Shown here: piece after piece, positions 51,562 to 58,134 of the stretch
Layout of the letters: each line of letters opens with the position of its first letter
Numbering within the stretch: the first letter of the stretch is position 1
Assembly: GCF_000183425.1 (NCBI RefSeq)
Contig: NC_014759.1
Coordinates: forward strand, 930,001-994,000
Source of the DNA: Marivirga tractuosa DSM 4126
Lineage (GTDB): Bacteria; Bacteroidota; Bacteroidia; Cytophagales; Cyclobacteriaceae
Direction of reading: 5' to 3'
Length of the DNA stretch: 64,000 nucleotides
Program-made: the position numbers and the translations under genes
Notes under the pieces: model-generated
The model's database searches: none
Seen by the model: only the letters and a program-made list of their open reading frames with translations
What the model was told of the DNA's origin: nothing

Positions 51562-52932
51562 ATGTATTACAACTCTATTATAGAGACCATTGGTAACACG
51601 CCATTGGTGAAACTAAACAAAGTCAACAGAGGAATACCAGGGACAATACTGGTAAAAGTTGAATATTTCAACCCTGGAAACTCCATGAAAGATCGAATGG
51701 CGATCAAAATGGTTGAAGATGCTGAAAAAGAAGGTAAGCTAAAACCAGGAGGTACAATCATTGAGGGGACGTCTGGAAATACTGGTATGGGATTAGCTCT
51801 TGCGGCTATTTCAAAAGGTTATAAATGCGTATTTACCTTAGCAGACAAGCAATCAAAAGAAAAAATGGACATTCTTCGTGCCATGGGTGCTGAAGTAATT
51901 GTTTGCCCAACCAATGTTAGTCCTGATGATCCACGCTCATACTACTCAGTAGCAAAAAAAATACACGAGGATACTCCTAATTCTATTTACCCTAATCAGT
52001 ATGATAATATGTCAAACACAAAGGCACATTATGAAACTACCGGTCCTGAGATTTGGGAACAAACAGAAGGTAAAATAACCCATTGGGCTGCAGGAGTTGG
52101 AACAGGAGGTTCTATGTGCGGTACTTCAAGGTATTTAAAAGAACAAAACCCTGAAATAAGAAGCATTGGAATTGATTCTTATGGTTCTGTTTTCAAAAAA
52201 TATAAAGAAACAGGTGTTTTTGATGAAAAAGAAATCTATCCTTATTTAACAGAAGGGATTGGAGAAGACATTTTACCAAAAAATGTTGATTTCGCCATGA
52301 TTGATCATTTCGTGAAAGTAACGGATAAAGATGGAGCCATCATGACAAGAAGGTTAGCCAGAGAAGAAGGTCTATTCTGCGGATGGTCTTGTGGTTCCGC
52401 TGTACATGGTGCTCTTGAATATGCAGAAGAGCATTTAAAAGAAGATGATGTAATGGTGATTATCCTCCCTGATCATGGTACTCGTTATTTAGGCAAAATC
52501 TATAACGATGACTGGATGAAAGATCACGGATTCATTGAAAACAATGATTATGCTACTGCTAAAAATATTGTTAAGAAAAGAAGTAGTAGTTACAAATTAA
52601 TCAGTATTGATAGCGACCAAAAAATTGGTGAGGTAGTGAAATTATTAGATGAGTTATCTATTTCTCAATTACCAGTTACGAAAGCTGGTGAATTTGTTGG
52701 AAGTATATCAGATACGCAGTTATTAAATAGATTAGTGGAAAATCCTGAACTGAAGTCTAAACCAATTTCAGAGATAATGGACAACCCATTTAAGTTTATT
52801 GCCTTAAATACTACTGTTGATACTATTTCCTCTATGATGAATCATGGAGATAAAGCATTGATGGTGTTAGATGAAAAAAATGAAGCACATATTATCACCA
52901 AGCAAGATTTATTGATGGCATTTGCTGACTAG
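51562..52932 (+). CDS. Cystathionine beta-synthase (PLP domain plus two CBS domains)
   Basis: 456 residues. The N-terminal fold-type II PLP domain has the Schiff-base Lys43 in FNPGNSMKDRMA, the substrate loop EGTSGNTGMG near 69-78 and the phosphate loop GVGTGGSMCG near 177-186. Two CBS domains fill about 335-456 and may bind an adenosyl ligand for regulation. This combination matches cystathionine beta-synthase; a cysteine-synthase activity is an alternative given the near-identical core. It condenses homocysteine and serine in transsulphuration. Monocistronic. Confidence 0.88.
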   Translation: MYYNSIIETIGNTPLVKLNKVNRGIPGTILVKVEYFNPGNSMKDRMAIKMVEDAEKEGKLKPGGTIIEGTSGNTGMGLALAAISKGYKCVFTLADKQSKEKMDILRAMGAEVIVCPTNVSPDDPRSYYSVAKKIHEDTPNSIYPNQYDNMSNTKAHYETTGPEIWEQTEGKITHWAAGVGTGGSMCGTSRYLKEQNPEIRSIGIDSYGSVFKKYKETGVFDEKEIYPYLTEGIGEDILPKNVDFAMIDHFVKVTDKDGAIMTRRLAREEGLFCGWSCGSAVHGALEYAEEHLKEDDVMVIILPDHGTRYLGKIYNDDWMKDHGFIENNDYATAKNIVKKRSSSYKLISIDSDQKIGEVVKLLDELSISQLPVTKAGEFVGSISDTQLLNRLVENPELKSKPISEIMDNPFKFIALNTTVDTISSMMNHGDKALMVLDEKNEAHIITKQDLLMAFAD

Positions 52933-52951
52933 AATATATCCTCTTTAAAGC

Positions 52952-52988
52952 AAAAAAAGGCTGTGAATTTAGATTCACAGCCTTTTTT
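52952..52988. terminator. Bidirectional terminator between the CBS gene and tRNA-Leu
   Basis: Perfect stem AGGCTGTGAAT / ATTCACAGCCT with A-rich sequence on one side and T-rich on the other. On the plus strand it ends the CBS gene; on the minus strand it lies just after the tRNA-Leu 3' end with a seven-T run. Confidence 0.92.
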
Positions 52989-52993
52989 ATTTG

Positions 52994-53077
52994 TGCGCAC
53001 GAGAAGATTCGAACTTCCACACCAGTTAAGGCACCACCCCCTCAAGGTGGCGTGTCTACCAATTTCACCACGTGCGC
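52994..53077 (-). tRNA. tRNA-Leu (anticodon GAG)
   Basis: 84 nt on the minus strand: acceptor stem GCGCACG / CGTGCGC, a long variable arm (class II), anticodon stem CCACC/GGTGG with loop TTGAGGG, giving anticodon GAG, and T arm with GTTCGAAT. CCA is not encoded. Transcription ends at the adjacent bidirectional terminator. Confidence 0.93.
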
Positions 53078-53109
53078 ATTTTCGCATAGCAAATATACAT
53101 GCTAAAACT

Positions 53110-53141
53110 AAAAAACCTATCCATTTTTCACCAGATAGGTT
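53110..53141 (-). terminator. Terminator behind the degenerate tRNA copy
   Basis: Minus strand: arms AACCTATC/GATAGGTT (53114-53121 and 53134-53141) with a run of T immediately after. It lies 9 nt past the 3' end of the tRNA-like unit, like those of the intact genes. Confidence 0.75.
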
Positions 53142-53149
53142 TGTAAGTG

Positions 53150-53239
53150 TGACCTGCTTGGGGTTCTGCCATTGGCATCCCTATGGGGGAACCCAAGACC
53201 CTCCCGGCTTAATAAGTCGGGATGCTCAACCAGCGAATC
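53150..53239 (-). pseudogene. Degenerate tRNA-Lys copy with 22-nt T-loop insertion
   Basis: Minus strand. Compared with the two intact tRNA-Lys genes, the acceptor stem (GATTCGC / GCAGGTC) and the T stem (TTGGGTTC / GAACCCCAA) remain recognisable. About 9 nt of the D arm are missing. The anticodon arm is replaced by a strong hairpin (CCCGACTT / AAGCCGGG). The T loop contains a 22-nt insert made of two tiny palindromes (TGCCA-t-TGGCA and CCC-tat-GGG on the plus strand). It is followed by its own terminator. Most likely a duplicated tRNA-Lys that has decayed; a structured ncRNA is a less likely alternative. Confidence 0.7.
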
Positions 53240-53322
53240 ATTTAATTTCTGCTCTTGTCTTAAACTTTCAAAACCTAATTTATAATAGATTTCTCTAATC
53301 AGGAAATCAATCCAATAACTAA

Positions 53323-53356
53323 CAAAAAAAGCTCCAATTCATTTAATCGGAGCTTT
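53323..53356 (-). terminator. Terminator of tRNA-Lys copy 1
   Basis: Minus strand arms AAAGCTCC / GGAGCTTT (53349-53356 with 53328-53335) followed by a seven-T run. Confidence 0.8.
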
Positions 53357-53366
53357 CAATTTAATG

Positions 53367-53439
53367 TGACCCGCTTGGGGTTCGAACCCAAGACCCCATC
53401 CTTAAAAGGGATGTGCTCTACCAGCTGAGCTAGCGAGTC
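53367..53439 (-). tRNA. tRNA-Lys (anticodon TTT), copy 1
   Basis: 73 nt on the minus strand: acceptor GACTCGC / GCGGGTC with discriminator A, D arm AGCTCAGCTGGTAGAGC, anticodon stem CATCC/GGATG with loop CTTTTAA (anticodon TTT), T arm TTGGGTTCGAACCCCAA. CCA not encoded. Sequence identical to the copy at 53530-53602. Confidence 0.96.
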
Positions 53440-53449
53440 AATTTTACAG

Positions 53450-53481
53450 AAAAAAAATGCCCTAGTTCAGTTAACCAGAGC
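53450..53481 (-). terminator. Terminator of tRNA-Lys copy 2
   Basis: Minus strand stem GCTCTGGTT / AACTAGGGC (with G-T wobbles) followed by eight T, between the two tRNA-Lys genes. Confidence 0.7.
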
Positions 53482-53529
53482 TTCACAAAGAATTTGTTGT
53501 TCAAAATTGTTTTCACAATTTTGAAAAAG

Positions 53530-53602
53530 TGACCCGCTTGGGGTTCGAACCCAAGACCCCATCCTTAAAAGGGATGTGCTCTACCAGCTGAGCTAGCGAG
53601 TC
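53530..53602 (-). tRNA. tRNA-Lys (anticodon TTT), copy 2
   Basis: 73 nt, same sequence and features as the copy at 53367-53439. It is the first tRNA after the strong minus-strand promoter at 53713-53742. Confidence 0.96.
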
Positions 53603-53712
53603 AATTATAATAAAAATTAACTCCTTCTAATTCGTTTAATTAGCAAACTCAAATTGAATGAGTTCCGAGTCTTTTTATTGCTTTTAAGGAGTCGTTTTCC
53701 TTAATTGCGTTG

Positions 53713-53742
53713 CAAAGGTAAGTACTAATTAATAAAATGCAA
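53713..53742 (-). promoter_or_regulatory. Promoter of the tRNA cluster
   Basis: Minus strand TTG - 19 nt - TACCTTTG, an excellent match to the Bacteroidota -33/-7 consensus (TTG and TAnnTTTG), about 110 nt upstream of the first tRNA-Lys. It overlaps the start codon of the divergent BatE-like gene. Confidence 0.7.
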
Positions 53743-54462
53743 ATGCTAAAGTTCAAATTTCTGATTTCTTCGCTTTTTCTTCTTCTTGTTATCACCACTT
53801 GTGGATTTACGCAGTCCCTTGAAAAGGAATTAGTTAAGGCTGATTCACTATATGAAAATAAGCAATATATAAGTGCCATAAAAATTTACAAGAAAATTTA
53901 TAATGATGGAAATTCAAGTCCAGCTATGCTCTTAAAATTAGCCAGAATAGAAGAGGGAATGGGAAATATTGGTCAGTCTATGTTCTATTTAGAAAAATAT
54001 CATCAATTCACTAAAGACGAAAAAGTAATTGATTATCTAAAAGAAACTGCAGAAAGCAAAAAAGCTATTGGCTTTGATTATGGATTTACTTATCATGCCA
54101 ATTTGTTCTATAAGGAATGGAAAATATACTTCCAATTATTATTTTCCATTATCATATTCTTTAGTCTTGGAATGATAATAAAGCATCAAAATTCTCTTCA
54201 CAAAAAGAAAACTTACTTTGCTATTGCCTTAATTCCAATTCTAATTGTAGCCTGTTTAAATAATTACAATGGAAAATCAGAAGCCATAATAATAAGTAGT
54301 CCCAGCTTCTTATTGGAAGGCCCTTCTGCTGGATCTAATTTAGTTGAACAAATAAGTGTTCCAGCAAAAATTCAAGTAAAAGATCAAGTAGATGTTTGGA
54401 GTGAAGTTATTATTAATGAAAAAGAAGCTTACATAAAAACCTCCAGCATTAAAAAGCTTTGA
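53737..54462 (+). CDS. BatE-like TPR / membrane / SH3b protein
   Basis: 241 residues. Signal peptide about 1-25, two TPR-like helix pairs (about 30-110, e.g. ADSLYENKQYISAIKIYKKIY), two membrane helices (about 130-150 and 160-178) and a bacterial SH3-like C-terminal domain (about 185-241). This order resembles BatE of the Bacteroides aerotolerance (bat) operon. The other bat genes are absent here, so the name is only by domain layout. Start could also be the Met two codons later. It shares the promoter region with the tRNA cluster in the opposite direction. Confidence 0.6.
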   Translation: MQMLKFKFLISSLFLLLVITTCGFTQSLEKELVKADSLYENKQYISAIKIYKKIYNDGNSSPAMLLKLARIEEGMGNIGQSMFYLEKYHQFTKDEKVIDYLKETAESKKAIGFDYGFTYHANLFYKEWKIYFQLLFSIIIFFSLGMIIKHQNSLHKKKTYFAIALIPILIVACLNNYNGKSEAIIISSPSFLLEGPSAGSNLVEQISVPAKIQVKDQVDVWSEVIINEKEAYIKTSSIKKL

Positions 54463-54467
54463 TTTTA

Positions 54468-54493
54468 ACCAACTGAATTGACCAACTGAATTG
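54468..54493. repeat. Perfect tandem 13-bp duplication
   Basis: ACCAACTGAATTG occurs twice back to back just after the BatE-like gene. Probably a replication-slippage product with no further evidence of function. Confidence 0.7.
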
Positions 54494-54549
54494 CACTGAG
54501 ATATTCAAGCAGCCCTGGTTTCAAATTATTAATTCTGTATTCAAGCTTT

Positions 54550-54577
54550 TTGCTTCAAAAATATTAGTCTAATTTTG
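54550..54577 (+). promoter_or_regulatory. Promoter of rlmD
   Basis: TTG - 17 nt - TAATTTTG, matching the Bacteroidota consensus, 6 nt before the ATG at 54584. Confidence 0.6.
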
Positions 54578-54583
54578 CAGGCT

Positions 54584-55984
54584 ATGGGAAGAAAACCACA
54601 TCCAATTATAGAGGAATTAGAGATTGAAAAGATAGCTTCAGAAGGCAAAGCTTTGGGCTATTATAAGGATAAAGTAGTATTTGTAGCAGGAACTGCCCCT
54701 GGGGATATTATTGACGTTAGAGTTCACAAAAAAAAGAAAAGTTTCCTTGAAGGGAGCGCTATAAAATTTCACAGAAAATCTAACTTAAGAATAGAGCCTT
54801 TTTGTAGTCATTACGGTGTTTGTGGTGGATGTAAATGGCAACATTTGAGCTATGACGATCAATTAGGCTTTAAATCCGAACAAGTGAAAGATGCTTTAGA
54901 GCGAATTGCTAAAGTAGATTTACCAGAAATAAAGGCGATTCTAGGTTCCAAAAACACCACTTTCTATAGAAATAAAATGGAGTACACTTTCTCCAATAAT
55001 CGGTGGTTAACTACTGAAGAAATAGAATCTGGAAAAGAATTTGAGTCTGATGCCCTAGGTTTTCATATCCCAAAAAGATTTGATAAAATAGTACAAATTG
55101 AGAAATGCTATTTACAAGCAGATCCATCGAATGCAATTCGTAATTCTGTTGATAGGTTTGCGAAGGACAACAACATCACCTATTTCAATTTAATTAAGCA
55201 AGTAGGCTTTCTTAGGAATTTAATCATACGGACTTCTTCTACAGGGCAGACTATGGTCATTTTGCAAGTTGCCGAAGATAATGAAGAATGGTTAAGCATG
55301 ATGTTGAATCATATAAAAGAAAACTTCCCTGAGCTTACTTCATTACTCTACATTTTAAATCAAAAAGGAAATGAAACTTTCCATGATTTGGATGTAAATG
55401 TATTTTATGGAAAAGACCATATCATTGAAGAAATGGAAGGTTTGCAATTTAAGATAGGGCCAAAATCCTTTTATCAAACAAATTCAGACCAAGCTTATGA
55501 ATTATATAAAGTAGCCAGAGACTTTGCAAATTTGAAAGGAGAAGAAACGGTTTATGACCTTTATACTGGCACTGGTACGATTGCCAATTTTTTAGCCAAA
55601 AGCGCTAAGAAAGTTATAGGTGTTGAATATGTAACAGAAGCTATTGAAGATGCTAAAGTAAATTCAAAGTTGAATGAGATTGAAAATACTGAGTTCTTTT
55701 CAGGTGATATGAAAGATGTATTCAACGATGAGTTTTTAGTCGAGCATGGCAAAGCGGATGTCATTATTACCGATCCTCCAAGAGCTGGTATGCATCCTGA
55801 TGTAATTAAGACTCTACTGAATATAGGAGCAGAAAAAATCGTGTATGTTAGCTGTAATCCTGCTACACAAGCACGGGACTTAGCCTTATTGGATGAAAAA
55901 TATAAAGTAACAAAAGTTCAACCAGTGGACATGTTTCCACAAACGCATCATGTTGAAAATGTGGTCTTGCTAGAATTAAAGTAA
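54584..55984 (+). CDS. rlmD: 23S rRNA (uracil(1939)-C(5))-methyltransferase RlmD
   Basis: 466 residues from the ATG at 54584 (the TTG three codons before overlaps the -7 box). N-terminal TRAM domain (about 1-65), then the [4Fe-4S] cysteines in C-x5-C-x2-C near 78-87 plus a later Cys near 184. The SAM domain has YDLYTGTGTIANFLAKS near 322-338, TDPPRAG near 397-403 and the nucleophile region YVSCNPATQARD near 421-432. It methylates C5 of uridine 1939 in 23S rRNA. Some relatives act on tRNA U54, but the cluster motif favours the RlmD type. Confidence 0.88.
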   Translation: MGRKPHPIIEELEIEKIASEGKALGYYKDKVVFVAGTAPGDIIDVRVHKKKKSFLEGSAIKFHRKSNLRIEPFCSHYGVCGGCKWQHLSYDDQLGFKSEQVKDALERIAKVDLPEIKAILGSKNTTFYRNKMEYTFSNNRWLTTEEIESGKEFESDALGFHIPKRFDKIVQIEKCYLQADPSNAIRNSVDRFAKDNNITYFNLIKQVGFLRNLIIRTSSTGQTMVILQVAEDNEEWLSMMLNHIKENFPELTSLLYILNQKGNETFHDLDVNVFYGKDHIIEEMEGLQFKIGPKSFYQTNSDQAYELYKVARDFANLKGEETVYDLYTGTGTIANFLAKSAKKVIGVEYVTEAIEDAKVNSKLNEIENTEFFSGDMKDVFNDEFLVEHGKADVIITDPPRAGMHPDVIKTLLNIGAEKIVYVSCNPATQARDLALLDEKYKVTKVQPVDMFPQTHHVENVVLLELK

Positions 55985-57937
55985 TCATTCATTTTTAGGA
56001 CGGTAGATTTCAAACTCTACCCTCCTATTCAACCTTCTATCATCATCCGTTATTTCTTCTTCCACTACTGGCTGACTATTTCCATAGCCTTCCGCCACTA
56101 CTCTTTCTTCTTCAATTGGATGAAGGATAATTATGTAGTCTCGAATTGCATCTGCCCTTTCTTGCGATAATGATTTATTTCTTAACTCATCGCCAGATGA
56201 ATCCGTATGACCAGAAATTTTCAACTTAAACTCGGGATAATCAAGTAAAAAATCTACCACTTTATCTAAGTCACTGTACATGTCAGGCCGGAGTTTTGCA
56301 GAATTTTCCTCAAATTCAATTGATTTAAATCTGATTTTACTAGAAACCGGATCAATATTTCTATTCATGACTGTATCTCCAGAAAGGAAAAACATTTCTT
56401 CTATTCTGAAAAGTTTATCAGACTGAACCACCATTACATAATTGGCATTATTAATCAAGTTAAATTCAAAACTACCATCTTCTCTAGTAAATTTTGGTGC
56501 TATTTCAATACCATTTTCAATATCTACAATAGAAACTATACCTCTAAATGGCTTACCTTTTACGGTATCTGTCACCACTCCAGAAACTTTGGTATTAGCA
56601 CCAGGCTGCGCCTCCATGGGCAATGGAAAGGAGAATAAATCGAGATTATGACTTCTCATTGACGATGAGCCCGCATAAAACAGATCTTCTGATTCAGAAT
56701 CTATGGTGAAATAGTATTCATCTCCATCCGTATTAATTAAAGGGCCTATGTTTTGAGGTTCGTCCCATAAAAAGGATTTAGCATTGGATTTATAAATATC
56801 AAATCCTCCAAAATTCAATAGATGGCCATTAGAACTAAAATATAAAATTTCATAACGTGGATGAATGAATGGACTTACCTCATTGCCTCTAGTATTGACT
56901 ACTGGCCCTAGGTTTCTAGCCCTTGTCCAATTTCCCTCTTCATCTTTCACTGAAAAATAAATATCCGACAACCCAAAACCACCAATCCTATCAGATGCAA
57001 AGAAAAGAGAATCTCCAGTAACGGATAAAGCCGGATGAGAATCCCAAGCTTTGGAATTTAAATTGGCACCTAAATTCACTGCTTTGGACCAGGTGCTGTC
57101 TTCTTGCAAATGTGTTTCATATAAATCGCAGTTCCCAAATCCCTCTGGAGAACCACATCTTGCAAAAATAATTTGATTACCTTCCGCATTTAATGCAGCT
57201 GAGCCCTCATTATGTCTACTATTTACACCACGAAGTTGAACTGCATCTTGCCACATGCCATCCTCTTGCACTGCTATATATAAATCTTCGTTGGAATTAT
57301 TTGACAAAATGCTACCACTTAAACTTCGCTTTGAAGTAAAAATCATGGTCTTATTATCCAATGTTAAAGCTGGTGCATAGTCGGCCATATTGGAATTGAT
57401 TTGTTTCCCCATGCTCAATAAAATACCTCTAGGAGGAACCAAAGTGTCAATTGACTTTCGAAAATCCACTAATTCATAGTAGTAATCTATAGGAACATAA
57501 TCATCTGTTTGCTCTAACTGGACAGAATCCATGAAAATTTCCATTTGCCTTAAATCTATTTTGCTTTGATGGTGCTTCAATGCCAACCTGTATAGACTTT
57601 TAGCTTTTTCAAAATCCCCGTATAATTCCTCCATTTTAGCTAATTGCCAAATTAGTCGAGTATCCTTGTAAAAATTTTCTGTAGCGAATTTTTTCACATA
57701 ATCCTCCAAAAGTTCTTTAAAGCGCTCCCAGCTTTTAGCAGCTTGAGCTTTGTTGATTTTATTCAGTTCATTTTCATCATTGTAATAATTAATCTGATTA
57801 ACATTAGGAAAGTAAAAGGGAAATAATTCTTCCGATTCTTTTTTCGATAAATCCACTTGAGGATTGTATTGCCCTATAAGATCTGATGAAATACTAATAA
57901 ACAATATTAAAAAGCAATATTTAAATGTGTGCTTCAA
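55985..57937 (-). CDS. OmpA family protein with PD40 propeller (PorE-like)
   Basis: 650 residues. Signal peptide about 1-22, TPR-like helices (about 30-125), a six-bladed WD40-like PD40 propeller (about 165-435, repeats such as DKTMIFTSKR and SHPALSVTGDSLFFASDRIGG), a carboxypeptidase-regulatory-like domain (about 440-525) and a C-terminal OmpA domain (about 530-645, with LKISGHTDSSGDE). This order is that of PorE, the peptidoglycan-linking component of type IX secretion in Porphyromonas. Bacteroidota carry many paralogues, so the T9SS role is only likely. Confidence 0.8.
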   Translation of the reverse strand: MKHTFKYCFLILFISISSDLIGQYNPQVDLSKKESEELFPFYFPNVNQINYYNDENELNKINKAQAAKSWERFKELLEDYVKKFATENFYKDTRLIWQLAKMEELYGDFEKAKSLYRLALKHHQSKIDLRQMEIFMDSVQLEQTDDYVPIDYYYELVDFRKSIDTLVPPRGILLSMGKQINSNMADYAPALTLDNKTMIFTSKRSLSGSILSNNSNEDLYIAVQEDGMWQDAVQLRGVNSRHNEGSAALNAEGNQIIFARCGSPEGFGNCDLYETHLQEDSTWSKAVNLGANLNSKAWDSHPALSVTGDSLFFASDRIGGFGLSDIYFSVKDEEGNWTRARNLGPVVNTRGNEVSPFIHPRYEILYFSSNGHLLNFGGFDIYKSNAKSFLWDEPQNIGPLINTDGDEYYFTIDSESEDLFYAGSSSMRSHNLDLFSFPLPMEAQPGANTKVSGVVTDTVKGKPFRGIVSIVDIENGIEIAPKFTREDGSFEFNLINNANYVMVVQSDKLFRIEEMFFLSGDTVMNRNIDPVSSKIRFKSIEFEENSAKLRPDMYSDLDKVVDFLLDYPEFKLKISGHTDSSGDELRNKSLSQERADAIRDYIIILHPIEEERVVAEGYGNSQPVVEEEITDDDRRLNRRVEFEIYRPKNE

Positions 57938-58043
57938 GACAATTTGATAGTTTTACGGTAAATATGTCAGTATATTAAACTATAATATCCGAAAAATGTC
58001 GGAATTACATTTAATTTAATTCTAAAATTAGTCAATATTTTAT

Positions 58044-58059
58044 TGGCATAACAATTGAA
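58044..58059 (+). promoter_or_regulatory. Weak candidate sigma-54 promoter upstream of lon
   Basis: TTGGCATAACAATTGA resembles the -24/-12 consensus (TGGCAYRNNNNTTGCW) with the invariant -12 C replaced by A. It is about 75 nt before the lon start. A sigma-54 activator is encoded at 9.6 kb, but no link is shown. Confidence 0.25.
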
Positions 58060-58134
58060 TTAGGCTAGCACCCAATTTTATGGGATAAAAATGAGATTTC
58101 AAATGCCAAATTGGCTGAAATATTAAAAATATAT

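Noticed and set aside
52963..53298. Open frame of about 110 codons across the tRNA region
   Set aside because: It runs over a terminator, tRNA-Leu and the tRNA-like relic on the opposite strand; the protein has no plausible features.
57988..58003. Short TCCGA/TCGGA hairpin ahead of the OmpA-family gene
   Set aside because: Only 5 bp with no T tract; too weak to claim as terminator or operator.
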